64,000 bases of DNA from Adiantum capillus-veneris (GCA_014529385.2 CM043965.1:18613412-18677411), one strand, 5' to 3'. Positions 33,511-45,299 are shown, counted from the first letter of the stretch. Notes: generated by a model not told the origin, from the sequence alone. Numbers and translations are program-made.

Positions 33511-36500
33511 GATGAGACAAGGTTAGAAACCATGTTAGCCAAAGACTTATCTAAAGAAGAGAGGGAGTCTTACATGCAAGTCCTAAGGAAACATGCTAGC
33601 CTATTCATCACAGATACGAACACATTAAAGGAGTCACTGTGACACAAGAATGCATACATCTAAAGGAAGCTATAAAACTAGCTGTGCTTAATCTGAGAAG
33701 GCTTGGAGTGGTTTAGCAAGATGCTTTGTTGAAGGAAATAAAGAGATTGTTAAAGGTTGGGTGCACTTACACAATGGAGGACTCAGAGTGGGTGTCCTCG
33801 GTACTGGTGAACTTTAACAAACATGGTAAATGGACGGTGGGTGTCCTCGATACTAGTGACCTTTAAGAAACATGGTAAATGGAGGGTGTGTGTGGATTAA
33901 TAGTCTCTAAATGCTGCTACAAAGAGGGATCATTTTCCTCTTCCATTCCAAGATGAGATCTTGAATGAGCTAGTAGGACATTAGAGGTATATTGTGTGTG
34001 ACGGGTACTCACAATAGTTTTAGATAAGGATTGCAGATGAAGATTAGAGATAGATGACTTCCATTACACCTTGGGGGTGTTTTCCATATAGGTTATACCA
34101 TTTGGTCCCAAATACCTTTCAATGATTCATGCATTTGGTTTTCCAGCAATATTTTGGTAAGTCCATAAGAGTTTTAGTTGATAATTTTTGCAAGGTGGAT
34201 GAAGGATTTACACGATTGGCTCAATTGGGTGAGAAATTGAACAAGAATAAGTGACATATCACAGAATGCAAGGTAACAAGTGAAGTCACTCCTTGCTCTG
34301 CCTTCACCTTCAAGCATGAAGAAATTGGTATCATTTTTGCAAACGATACACCATTTGAGTCGCTTTATTCACCTCTTCTCATAGACAATCTATCCACTAC
34401 ATTAGTTCACGAAGAGAGCAACCTTGGAATGTAATGAGAGTAGTGAGAGGTGCTTTGAGGAAGTCAATGAAATTTTGGGCTCTTTACTAATTGTCTTTCA
34501 ATCTTGTTGGGAGGATATCTTCTACATCAACCCTAGCCTTGGGTGTGAAGCATTGGGGGCAGTCTTGATGCAAAAGGATCCAAAGAAACTTTGACTAATA
34601 CCTATGTATTTTGCAGGGCTTACCACAGAAGATGTTTTCCCATATGCTTTGTAGCACATGGAGATATCCCCAAGGATAGCAAAATGGGTGGTGTAATTAT
34701 AGGAATCTGACTACACATTACAAGTGGAATGGACTATTAGAGCATGCCTAGTAGATGTCCCAACCTAGAAATGCTATGAGAAACCAGAGAAGGTGTAGAC
34801 TAGCAAGGTTCAACCCCTGTCTGAGCCTAAGCTTCTATCATAGGCTCATAGTTTGTACTTTGATGGTCCGTATAGAGCATAAACAAGAATTGGTGTGATG
34901 AATCCTTTGGGTAAAAGACAGAGCATCAGCAAGAATTATTGTGATGAATCCTTTGGGAGAAAGGATCTTCTACAAAGGTTTTTAATTGGAGGATGTTCAT
35001 TCCAATAATGAGGCGGAGTACCATCCTCTCATTCTTTGCAGTGGTGCCTCTCTAATAGAATTACCATGTTAAATTTTTTTGGTGATTCCATGGTTATAGT
35101 GAAACAAATGGTAGGGGTATGGGCTTGTTAGAATGATAAACTAGCTACCAAAATGAGGGAAGCCAAGTCTTTGATGAGAAATTTCAAGAGTGTGCAAGTT
35201 CACTTTGTATCAAGAGATAAGAACAAGGAAGAAGATGCTCTATAGCTACAGAGGACTTGTAGAATGCTATGGTAGGACCAATCGTGGTCAAGGAGGCGCT
35301 GCAAGATGTTATCTACTTCTTGGAGCATTGTGAGGCTCCAGCACACATGTCTCAATGAACGGAGATGGTTGGCCAGAAAGGCCACCAAGTACTGTATAGT
35401 GAATGAAGATTTGTACTGCAAAGGGAAGGATGCACTATTCATAAAATTGCCTTCTACCAAAGAGAGAAAAGGAATTCTAAGCAGTTGCCTTGAGGGAGTT
35501 TGTGGTGGGCATTTTGATTAAGAAATCACTAGTAGGAAGATTTTGGAATCTGCAAGCTGGGGTTTTTTTTCCAAATTCTACATTGACATGTACAACACTA
35601 GTGCCACACGTTGAGGTCTCTCAAAAGGCTTGACCTAGGAAACTAGCATATGAGAAACAAAATCCCATCACTACTTATGGACCATTTTAGAAGTGGGACA
35701 TTGACGCAATAGGTCCACTACCATGCACCCATGCCAAAAAGGAGTATATCATCATAGGGGTAGACTACATGACTAGATGGGCTAAGGCACGCTCCACTAG
35801 AAGGATTACTACTAAAGATGTGGGGGACTTCATTTTTTAGTGCCTATTTTGTAGGGTTGGTACGGCACCTTTGAAGATCTTATCTAATAGAGGACCTGGT
35901 TTCCAAGCATACCTAGTAGGAGAGTTAATGGAGAAGTTGAAGATTAAGCGAATGCACTCTACTCCTTATTACCCTCAATGCAATGGAGTTTGAGAAGGTG
36001 AATGGCCTTATTTGTAAAACTATTACTAAGTAAGAGCATATGCACCCAAAGGCTTGGGAAAAACACTTAGATGCAGCACTATGGGTTCACGGGACATCCT
36101 TCAAGACATCTTTGGGGTTTACTCCTTTTCACTTAGTGTATGGACATGAGGCTCTTTTGCCCATATAGGTGGAATTGGCAAGTCTATGAGTTTTAAAGGC
36201 CTACCATGAGGATGATCAAAAGAAGAAGGTGGAGCAACAAATCATTGACTTGGAGTGGTTAGAGCTAGACAGAGAATCAGCAATTCAACACTATGTTGCA
36301 CATGCAAAAAAGTGATGAAGAAAGTTCAACAACCAAGTGATAAAGAAGGGCATCAAAGAGGGTTCTCTTGTGCTGCAATATGAAAACCGAATTGGCCATA
36401 GGAAGGATGGTAAGTTTTTGTTGAAATGGGAAGGGCCTTTTGTGGTAGTACAAATGTTCATAAATGGATGGAGGCTTAAACCCTACAATTATAGATTGGA

Positions 36501-36590
36501 GCCCTAGATTGAGGGGTGTGCTGACACTAGTCTATGCTTGGCAGATGACCATTCATATTGGGACATAGGCTAGAGTCTGTAGGTGTCAGG
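33511..36590 (+). pseudogene. Decayed Ty3/gypsy pol (RT, RNase H, integrase)
   Basis: An RT is recognisable near 33870-34260 in broken frames (AATKRDHFPLPFQDEILNEL, then a corrupted FxDD block). RNase H traces follow near 34530-35250. Integrase is clearest: the zinc-module part at 35306-35521 (VNEDLYCKGKDALF...GGHFD), first Asp in KWDIDAIGPLPC (about 35695), LKILSNRGPGF (second Asp changed to Asn), and HSTPYYPQCNGV (about 35957). A C-terminal GRIGHRKDGKFLLKWEGPF-like stretch follows. No chromodomain is visible. A GGGGAGGG purine tract at about 36589 may mark its 3' end. Confidence 0.72.
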
Positions 36591-37300
36591 GGAGGGCTAT
36601 ATGATGCATTCTTTTCATCACCCCCATAGAAGCCATCACTTGTACATAGCTAAGAGAAAAAAATAAAATTATATTAAAAAAAATTCCCATCTTGCATGGA
36701 GGTATGCAGCACTATGCAAGATACTAGTTTGGGTGGAAAATTGAAAGGTTTTTTTTCGAAGAAATGCTCATCAAGCTTTGATTGAGATGTGTGCTAGATT
36801 AAGAAGCTCACAACAGGGATTTTAAAAATGTTTTAGTCCAAGACACAGTCCTCAATGCACATCATGGGTTCTAAGTTTGCAACACATTCTTCTGAATCTT
36901 TTTCCAAGTGTCCCCTTTTTCCTAGATAAGTAGAGTTCTTACAAAGAGGGTACACAAAACAAGACCCTTAGTGAACATGCCAAGCAAATTTTAAAAGAGG
37001 AAGAAGAGTACGACTCAAACCACAAAGGAACAGATAGTCCAAGAGAGTGAAGAAAAAAGAACAAGAACAATGTCCTTGCATGGAAACGAAAATCACCTCG
37101 TTCCCCACCACCAATGAATAAGGAGAATAGGAAATGGAGAGCCATCATAGTGGCTTTGCATGATATACAAAAATATTAAAAGAGCATGAATCCCATAATT
37201 TACAAAGCTCCATACAAAATCCTGGAGCATGAAATAATTTAGAATTTTTCTTATACTACCAAAGTCCAACTGTCTTTGAAATGTCGTTGACAAAAAGAAA
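36591..37300. other. No gene recognised; possible LTR remnant
   Basis: It follows the purine tract at 36589, so it may be 3' LTR sequence of the preceding gypsy ruin. I could not find a matching 5' LTR. Confidence 0.3.
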
Positions 37301-39060
37301 TTAACAACCCTTTATCACCATTGCATGCAAAGTGAGTGGATGGAAGTTTAGAACCTTCTCTATCACCTCATCTCCATCTAGTACTTGATCTATGTTATCC
37401 ATCGGGTCAAAGTCCTGTAGGAGTACATGTTTCATTGAGGCCTCTTCATGCTCACTTATATCTTCAACCTCCCTATCTCTCTCCTCAACAAAGATTATAG
37501 GGGATTCTTGCTTTCCTTTTCCTTTTTTCTTATCGCTCTCCGTGTTCTCAAGCACTAGAAAAGATAAGACCATGTCCCAATAAAGCAATTGGATACCTAT
37601 ACACCCCATGCCCAAGTCGATGAGGCCATCCTAATCATCTAGCTTGTAGTCCCTCTTAGTAAGCCCTTTGACAAATCTTAATAGGAAATATCAAAAATTC
37701 TTGTCAGATTTGTACATATGCTTTAGAAAATCAATTGATAATCATATGGTGTAAGTCCATTAAAACAATTTCATATTCACATTGTGCGTCTCCATGTAGT
37801 ACTACTTTAAATTCACTTACTTACTTAAAATTGAATTTTAAATTAATTTTTGTAAAGAAGATAAATAGAGAACTAAACTTGCGCACTTGCACAATAATAC
37901 AACTCTTGGATGCCATTTTCTAAAACTTGATCACTTTTAACATTGAAACGCTCAAAACTCAAAAAAAAATCATGAAATACCAAAATAATCACACCCAAAT
38001 TGAATTAAAGACTAAAAGAACTTAAATTAAACTTTACAATCAATAGTTATGTATAGAGTTGGGATGTAAAACAAAATTCTCATTAAGATAAGGCCATGTG
38101 GTTGAGCTTGTACAATGATACATGGTGGGAATAATATTTTTGTACAAGTAAACCCTTCTCTTTTCTAAACCTTACAATTTTTCTATTCACAAAAAAGGAA
38201 TACTATTCAAGAATTGAGGTATTTGCAAAGATGGCTATGATACCAGTCGTCATTGACACATATACCGGGCACAATATGAGTGTGTGGGAATATTTGAAGG
38301 CCCACAATCTCTTGAAAAAAAATATTGGAGTCGAGCGCCTCCCATACTCCCATTGTTTGCTTCCATCTTCTATATGGAAGTTTCATTGACAAGCCTTGCT
38401 TTGCAATATGGTATCTGCATACCAATTTTCACCAATAATAGAGAATTCAATGTGGCATAAACATGGCCATAGAAGAATCTCTCTTGTGAGGAAAGCTCTC
38501 AAGGGGTAAACACTCTTCATATAAAAACTTGCCAAGGTCCACGTGGATAGCTTCAAAGCCGCTTGTAAAAGATTCCATTGGCTCCCACTCTGTAAAGTTA
38601 GATGGAAAAATATATGAAAGAAAAACACATCAAATTGTGCATATATCGAAGCAACCTAAGAGGTAAAAGAATAAACAATACATTCCAAAACATTTAAATA
38701 GAAGCAGAATACGTACAATTTGCAAGAAACCTAGCATGTAAAGCACCAATAGAGAAGCTGTATACACATGTTGTACCTTTGTTAGTAGACGCTTGCCATC
38801 TTGAGTTTCCTTAGAACCCATGATCTTCCCTTATTAATGATGTATCTGAGAAGCCATATGTTTGCTTACCACCTGTGTAAACCGCTTGAACTTGGCTACA
38901 TTTTCACCACATAAATCATTTGTAATCATGATAGCAAACGAAAAACCGCTATCGTCTTGCACGTTGCTGCAACTTATTGAGTCAATTAAAGTCCCATGTT
39001 GATGAGCACCTAAAGAATCCATGAAAGCAATGCAAACATGTTGTGACAAGAATGAAGGTT
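37301..39060 (-). pseudogene. Traces of a decayed multi-exon gene, possibly Ulp1-like
   Basis: Several minus-strand segments look coding. First, 39049-38850 contains IAFMDSLGAHQHGTL and then VQDDSGFSFAIMITND; this is reminiscent of the Asp and Cys blocks of Ulp1-type SUMO proteases, where QxDSxDCGVF would be expected, so the catalytic Cys would be lost. A good intron follows: donor AAAG|GTACAAC at 38776, pyrimidine-rich acceptor TTTACAG at 38590 (187 bp). The next exon reads SGFEAIHVDLGKFLYEE in one frame. Finally an acidic ORF (37615-37301, 104 aa) has DFDPMDNIDQVLDGDEV. The family link is weak, and frames do not join cleanly. Confidence 0.3.
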
Positions 39061-39360
39061 AGTTCATATACACGGTTTTTATTAGTGCGACATAACAAGA
39101 AATGCTAAAATGTATAGAAAGACAGACAATGGCACCGCTACAAATCTCTACAAGCAAGATGGAAACAAAAATACAATATGGTGAGCAAAGTTACGAGAAT
39201 ATTGGAAATAGGAATGAATTAAGATCATTGTTCTTACCAACACAAATGCTGAATAAGCCTAATAATATTATCCAACAATGCTCCTATGCCAAATATCCAA
39301 AATATTGTGGATGAGTGAGGGGATATCATTTTGGATCTAGATGAAGAACAAGGACCGAGG

Positions 39361-39667
39361 AAGGTGTTGATGAAGATACTCAAGAACCAACTAGTGCTTC
39401 AGATTTATAGCTTCATGTAGAGGATTGAAGGTGAGGTTGAGTGATTAAGATGGGGAAGCAGGACCAAAGAAGCTGTCAATGAAGATACTCCAGAAGCAGT
39501 CGTGTTGCAGATCTACAGCTTTCTATAGAGGTGTGAAGGTGAGGCTAAGTGCTCAATGGAGAAGGAAGGTTTTGATGAAGATACCGTAGAAGTATCCAAT
39601 GCAATAGATCTACAACTTTCTGTAGAGGTGTGAAGATGAGGCTGAGTGATCAATGGAGAAGGGAGGT
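39361..39667 (+). repeat. Three ~100-bp diverged tandem repeats
   Basis: Three successive units (starting about 39361, 39471 and 39571) share GATGAAGATAC, GATCTACA(G/A)CTTTC, TAGAGGTGTGAAG and GAGGCTGAGTG. No protein is implied. Confidence 0.7.
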
Positions 39668-40099
39668 TTCAAACCTCTGTTGCAAGAGGTATTTGAAGGG
39701 ATAAGTGGGCCTGAAGAAGGAGATGTAGGTCTCATAGCTAGAGGGGAGAGACAGCAGATGTGGCAGCCTTAGAAAGAGAAAAGAGGAGAGAGAGAATGAC
39801 AACACGTTTTCTGCAAGACCCCCTTTTAGGGAGGGAGAGACAGTAGCCTCTAGAGAGAGAAAGAGTGGGTTTTTACCCCAGCTTTATGGAGAAAGGTTCA
39901 AACTTTTCTTATTTTCTCATTTTATTGATAAAGAAAAGATGGCTCCACCTCTACGCCTATAAGTTTGACCACTCACTTAAAGGACCTATCACACCCACCA
40001 TTTTAGTCCACATGGAACTCCCCCATTTGCTCATTCCTTAATCCCATTTTTAATCCCATGTCAAATAAAGAGGCCCTATTATACCCCATTCCCTTCCTA
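39668..40099. other. No gene; purine-rich leader-like sequence
   Basis: GAGAGAGA-rich patches near 39780 and 39860 and nothing coding. Confidence 0.4.
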
Positions 40100-40480
40100 A
40101 TGTGAATACTACATTTATTTCTCCATGGGGATGTTTTGCCTATCGTAGGATTCCCTATAGTTTGGTTGATTCTTAGATGACTTTCCAAGATTGGATTAAC
40201 AAGGTGTTTGGACCTTATCTAAGTAATTTTATCACGATGTTTACGGATGATATATAAATAACGTTACAGTTCCAGGTTTGAGCATCTATCAAAGGTGAAA
40301 CTGTGTTTCCAAAGATTGCACAAGGAAAGTGGTCAATTAAATCCAAAGAAGTGTAAGTTGGTCAACTTGGAGCTCATTTGTAAGGTCATGTGGTCTTACA
40401 AAATGGTATAGAGGCCGATCTTGAGAAGGTGGAGGCTTTAGTGTTTATGAAACCTATGAGACGAATGCTCAAGGTTTGGC
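40100..40480 (+). pseudogene. Ty3/gypsy RT fragment
   Basis: Broken frames read PWGCFAYRRIPYSLVDS, TFQDWINKVFGPYLSNF and MFTDDI, the palm motif of gypsy RT. It stops near 40480 where copia integrase begins. Confidence 0.55.
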
Positions 40481-40483
40481 CAT

Positions 40484-40790
40484 GTGCTTCAAGCAATTTC
40501 TCGCTATGGCTGAAAAGGTCTCTAAATGTACTATGATCACCCTTTGTTCAGATTAAGGGGGGAAGTATATGTCTCATGAGTTTAATGCATTTAGGGCTAG
40601 TTATGGGATAAAACACCAATGTACAATGACGTATACACCTCAACAAAATGGTGTTGCTGAAAGGAAAAATAAGCTGCTTACAAAGATGGCGTGGTGTATG
40701 GTCAAGAGTTAAGCTTTGCCACATTTGTTTTGGCTTGAGGCTATCATGTGTGCTACTTATGCAAGACCTTCACATGGTTGAGAGAATTCA
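40484..40790 (+). pseudogene. Ty1/copia integrase fragment joined to the gypsy RT fragment
   Basis: The frames read FKQFLAMAEKVSKCTM, then GGKYMSHEFNAFRASYGI and TPQQNGVAERKNKLL followed by KMAWCMVKS. These are the second Asp/Glu part of copia integrase. It is the same family as the minus-strand fragment at 32840-33510. The switch from gypsy to copia coding within a few bases makes this a junction of two element fragments. Confidence 0.7.
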
Positions 40791-41290
40791 AGACGACATT
40801 TTTAGTCAATGGCTATTGGAGAAACATGTTGTGCTTGGCAATACTTTGTTCGAATATGTATGCCAACTTGCGTGCCTTTAGAAAAACACATAAAGTTCTT
40901 AACGAACTTTCTATCTAAAATGTAACCTCTCAAAAAATGTTGATTGCAAAATATAGCGGTGGCAAGGACTAACATACGAAATTACAAGAGAAAATTTCAT
41001 GTGGCCATGTCAAGGACTTGATTACCAAATTAATAAAGAGAAATTCATGTTTGTTATCTTGTTCTTGAATACCATGCCTATGTATTTCCTTAGTATGAAA
41101 AGTTTAACTAGTGTTTCCTTTTTCTTTTGTAACTCCTCAAAGGCAAACTAATATGAGTAATTACTACTTTTTTATTTCAATTGTATTATCGATTTAGTAT
41201 ACTCGAGAAGGTTGGTGATAGGTAGTAAGGCTCTGAACCTTAGGGGAAGGCCAAGTTGTGTGATAGAAGGTAGAATGTTGCAACTAAAAG

Positions 41291-41339
<49 letters not shown>

Positions 41340-41760
41340 AAGCCAACCCACGGTCTCACTATGGTGTACGACTCAGTGAAGGTGTAGGGAATGGTCACCT
41401 ACTGACCGTTCTCGTTAATCATGGGCGATCGGTGGAGGCCGGGAGCCTGCTGGCCACCCTGATTATGAGAATGGTCAGAAGGCAACCATTCCCGGCCGTC
41501 AAATCCAAGGGGGTGGGGGCCATTAAAGAGTTTACATGTGGATGGCAAAGCATAGGTTGCACAGGGGAGGGAGGCAACACAGTTGCGCAAACAACAGATT
41601 ATGTAGGCAATGATTGGTTGCATGTTTCAAATTCTGATGGGCTGACATGGAGAACGCTGGTTCATATTCCCACTGCTCTGCCGTGTGAGACAATCATTTG
41701 CAAGACTTGAAATTTATTATGCATGCTGATGTGGCACCCATCCAATGGCTGCAACACTGG
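40791..41760. other. No gene; one (CT)n tract at 41292-41337
   Basis: AT-rich to 41280, then 46 bp of CT and a more GC-rich stretch. The short plus-strand frame 41432-41710 and its minus-strand partner have no motif. Confidence 0.45.
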
Positions 41761-41930
41761 ATTCTACAAGAGAAACGATACTAAACGGAGGGCTGCGATG
41801 AATCTCGAATTTTATTAGAAATGAGCCAGTAAATAGGGAGTATAGATTCTGCAAGAGAAACGAAACTAAACGGAGGGCTGCAATGAATCTCGAATTTTAT
41901 TAGGAATGAGCCAGTAAATAGGCAGTATAC
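41761..41930. repeat. 85-bp tandem duplication carrying a poly(A) signal (minus strand)
   Basis: 41761-41845 and 41846-41930 are near-identical head-to-tail copies (about six differences). Each contains TTTATT (41811-41816 and 41896-41901), i.e. AATAAA on the minus strand, 340-430 bp after the stop of the poly(A) polymerase gene. They may supply its 3' end signal. Confidence 0.85.
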
Positions 41931-42244
41931 TTCACACATTAACTACACCACACAAGGCGAACCAAGCAAGACTAGTTGCGACGCTCAATGCAAATGAGTT
42001 CAAAAGAGAGTGGCATGTCACTTGGTGGACAAATCGGTTCAAAAGAGAGTAACACAAATGTTAGTTACGTCCTCAAGGAGACTAAAACTGTGAAAATTTT
42101 GATTATTGCATTAGTTAATCAAAAAAAAGTTTACAGAGAATGTGTAAACAAAAAGACCTATTCCCAGATCAGTCTACTTGCAAATACAGGCAACTCAAGA
42201 GGTAGCCTCCTGGACTATGACGGGGAGTAGCACCATCCTTTACC

Positions 42245-44275
42245 TCACTCTAACTCATCGACTGAGCCACTCTCAGTTTGATCATGCCTTGATGGAGGCA
42301 GAATTGGTATGCTCACACAAACTCGTTTGCTGTTAGAACCACTCATCACACAAACATTAGCAAACCCACTTCTCAGAGCAGTGAAATACTGCTCGTTTTC
42401 TGTTCCAGTTCTCGGCACAAAAGAATCGCCTCGTACATTTCCCTCTTCACATCTGCCCGACTTTGTTCTGTCGGCATCGGCAGCCCATTTCCGTTTCTTT
42501 GATGGATCTGACAGCTTGTCTGAAGCTTTGCCTGCTGACCACTTAATGTCATGACACAGAAAATCGTTCACATAATCTGTGCATGCATCTTCTTGCCTCC
42601 TTGAAGGAAAGATGCTTGATGAATGAGTTGGCCTGAGCCCAGTACAGTCAATCAGACGGGCCTTCTGTCGCTTTGGTAAAGAGTTTCTCGACTCATCACA
42701 TTCACCCCCAGCTTGGCCTTCCTGCGCATGCGAAGATGGTGGAGAGTTGCTCAATGATTCCAGTTCTGGGAGACCCGAAACTAAAGGCTTTTGCGGCCTT
42801 GACGGGCGCACACCACCAGGGAAAACAAATGGCGGGATCTGCTTCCTTCGTATGTGGGAAACACGAACTTCCATGCCAGGCTTTCTGTGGCAATAACTAT
42901 TGACTGCATGCCTAAACTCTGCAACAGCCCCCTGTATATTGAACTGCTGCTGGCCTTCGACTTGAACGGGAACACCTGCACGGCCACGCTGCAATCCCAT
43001 GAAAAAGGCTGTGTGACGTTGTACTTGTTTGGACTTATCTACAAATTCGCAGGGATAGGGATGGCACTGCAAGAGAAGCTTTGTATCGCGCTCGATCCTC
43101 AGTGTCAACTGTCTGAGACGCGATTCCACCCAACCCTTCCATGTACGCAGGTCATCCTCGTCTATGGCCATTGTATCAATCTGCAGGTAGTTATTGTAAG
43201 CCTCAAAAAACGGGAAAGTGTCAAAAAGCGCACTCCATTTTGCCTGCCTCATCTCCACAGCCTTGCAGATCTGGTTGGCATTCTCAAATTGGTCCCTTAT
43301 GACCTGCAGAGTACTGGCAGAGACATTGTAGCTAGAGTTCATGCATGGATATGCAGGGGTTATGATGGGCATCAAATGTGTCCTGTCCCGTGGGTTCTTT
43401 TGAGGATCCCAGACAGGGAGGCCCAGCGACGGCGTCCCTTGTTCGATCTCACATAGCATGACAGGGCATGGCCATCTCCATTGCGTATAAACTCGGAAGA
43501 ACCTGGAAAGCAGCATGCTGGGTACAGCATTTGGGTACAACTGGCAAATGCGAGCCACCAACAAAGCCCAATTCACTCCGCCAAGAAAGCCCATGACATT
43601 TGAATATACTCCTCGTCTTCTGGCCCAAAGCTTGATACACCGGAGAGTGGTGCGAAATGCCAGAATGTTCGGAACAAGGCGCAGTATGCGGTCAGTAACC
43701 CGACATCCATTCAGACTTCGCACGCTTTGTTCATCAACATTGCATAGAATGGAGTCATGAGATAGGTCCAGGTCCTCTGGAATGACCCAAAGCGCAAGCC
43801 TTGCATACAACAGATCTACTGAAATGCCTTGGAACTTGAATTTGAGAAGAGGAACATGGGCTTCTGGGACGGGATGAAGCTCTGTAACTTGGGGCATTTC
43901 CCTGAGCATGTCATGAAGCAGGATGAAGAAATCTTCCTCTCGAGTAGCATGTCGAGGGCCAACACAGAGGGCATCGATGTCTGCGCCGGGATAGTGCACA
44001 CCAAGCCGATACGAACCAAAAGTGAAGATCTTGGCATTTGCCTGCGCAACAAACAGGGGGCTGAAGCCTCTGCTTGTGGTAACGTGCTTCACCCATTCTT
44101 TGACAACCTGGTCAAGATGACCAAGGACCTCCGCACGAAGCATGGACTCATCTGGGCTTTCTTCAACTGATCCGGCCGCGTTTGCTAAGAATTTCGTTAA
44201 TTCGCCATCGCTGGCCAGCTCGGCCTCCGTGGGCCCGGAAGACGAGATGAGATCGTGCTGCTGCTGGTGGAACAT
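42245..44275 (-). CDS. PAPS: Nuclear poly(A) polymerase, intronless, 676 aa
   Basis: It adds the poly(A) tail to pre-mRNA 3' ends from ATP, in the nucleus. I start it at the ATG at 44275 (MFHQQQHDLISSSGPTEAEL), because the longer open frame up to 44356 begins at TTG with a stop just before it, and because the SxxGPTEAEL segment is near the start in plant homologues. The nucleotidyltransferase core is complete: FGS at residues 86-88, paired Asp at 99 and 101 (ADID), third Asp at 154 (VDLLYA). The central domain and RNA-binding domain follow (CHPYPCEFVD near 403, FMGLQR near 425). The tail has basic nuclear-signal candidates at about 534-540 (PKRQKAR) and 592-596 (SKKRK). Length fits plant PAPS proteins. 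Plant homologues usually have many introns; this one has none, so it may be a retrogene. An exon upstream of 44356 cannot be excluded. Confidence 0.93.
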   Translation of the reverse strand: MFHQQQHDLISSSGPTEAELASDGELTKFLANAAGSVEESPDESMLRAEVLGHLDQVVKEWVKHVTTSRGFSPLFVAQANAKIFTFGSYRLGVHYPGADIDALCVGPRHATREEDFFILLHDMLREMPQVTELHPVPEAHVPLLKFKFQGISVDLLYARLALWVIPEDLDLSHDSILCNVDEQSVRSLNGCRVTDRILRLVPNILAFRTTLRCIKLWARRRGVYSNVMGFLGGVNWALLVARICQLYPNAVPSMLLSRFFRVYTQWRWPCPVMLCEIEQGTPSLGLPVWDPQKNPRDRTHLMPIITPAYPCMNSSYNVSASTLQVIRDQFENANQICKAVEMRQAKWSALFDTFPFFEAYNNYLQIDTMAIDEDDLRTWKGWVESRLRQLTLRIERDTKLLLQCHPYPCEFVDKSKQVQRHTAFFMGLQRGRAGVPVQVEGQQQFNIQGAVAEFRHAVNSYCHRKPGMEVRVSHIRRKQIPPFVFPGGVRPSRPQKPLVSGLPELESLSNSPPSSHAQEGQAGGECDESRNSLPKRQKARLIDCTGLRPTHSSSIFPSRRQEDACTDYVNDFLCHDIKWSAGKASDKLSDPSKKRKWAADADRTKSGRCEEGNVRGDSFVPRTGTENEQYFTALRSGFANVCVMSGSNSKRVCVSIPILPPSRHDQTESGSVDELE

Positions 44276-44832
44276 CTCACTAGAGAACTTCGCTCGCTCA
44301 GCCGAGGCAGCGGGCAGGAGGCAACTTCCCTCGCTCTGGGCAAGCCCGCTGGACAACTTAGGTCACTCTGCGCAGGTCATTGATCGCTTGATCATCGCCT
44401 TCCTCTTTCAGTTATCTACACGGCAATGCAAGCTTTAAAAAGGTTCTCCACGTGGTTGCGAATGCGTGCGGAATCCATTATCCCTCCACCTCCAGCCGCC
44501 ACGTCAGCCCCTTCTCTCTCTCTCTCTCTCTCTCTCTAAGGCACCGGGGGAGATTTTGAGTTGCACCTCCACTCACGGCAAGAGGTTTTGAGTGTCAGCA
44601 CGAGTTCCCTTGACTTGCCGGAGGGCAGATATACTGAGATCTCATTGACATGCAGCAACCCACATGTTAATTCGTTCTCACACCCTTACCTGTTGTTACT
44701 CGACCTTCCTGTGCTGCTTTGCCACACCTTCTGATCCCCCATCACTTGCTTTTGCCGTTTTGTGTCAGTTGCATATCCCATATCCCAGAGCGCTCTCTTT
44801 CTCTCTCCAAGAGGCTTCTGATGGGGATGCAC

Positions 44833-44899
<67 letters not shown>

Positions 44900-45299
44900 A
44901 GCCATATCTCTACGTGTCTCCCCTTGGGCGAGGGCGGCCCTGTGGGGGGGCGTTACTGCATCAGCCCTGCCCAAGGCCCGAGCTTCAAGCACCGGATGCT
45001 CTTTGTTGTCGCTCATGCAGCAGTTGTCGACCCATGCTTGCCAACGAGCGATAGACACCTCCCTCCGTTGCCTTGCCTTGCAACCTCTCCTGCCTGACAG
45101 AGCCGCTGACAGAGTTGGAGCTCTTTTTTGAAAGCTTACAGAGACCCAAATTATTTGGGGGGGACTTTTGCTCGACAGCTTACAGAGGCTGGTCGAAGGG
45201 TTTTTCATGTTCGACAGCAAAGGTCAGGGTTGTTCGACAGCTTACAGAAACCCAAACTCGATTCAATTCCAACCTTAGTTTTGGTCTCAGTGCCTACCC
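44276..45299. other. Upstream region of the poly(A) polymerase gene, with (CT)n tracts
   Basis: CT tracts lie at 44514-44537 and 44835-44898. On the minus strand they are GA tracts 240-620 bp upstream of the poly(A) polymerase start and could act as promoter elements. Short direct repeats of AGCTTACAGA with flanking ACCCAAA occur near 45133, 45178 and 45239. No gene is seen. Confidence 0.5.

Noticed and set aside
42854-43456. 200-aa plus-strand frame opposite the poly(A) polymerase gene
   Set aside because: A shadow of the minus-strand gene; it has no motif of its own.
42245-44356. Longer poly(A) polymerase frame of 703 aa
   Set aside because: It starts at TTG with a stop directly upstream. 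The ATG at 44275 gives the N-terminus expected of the family.
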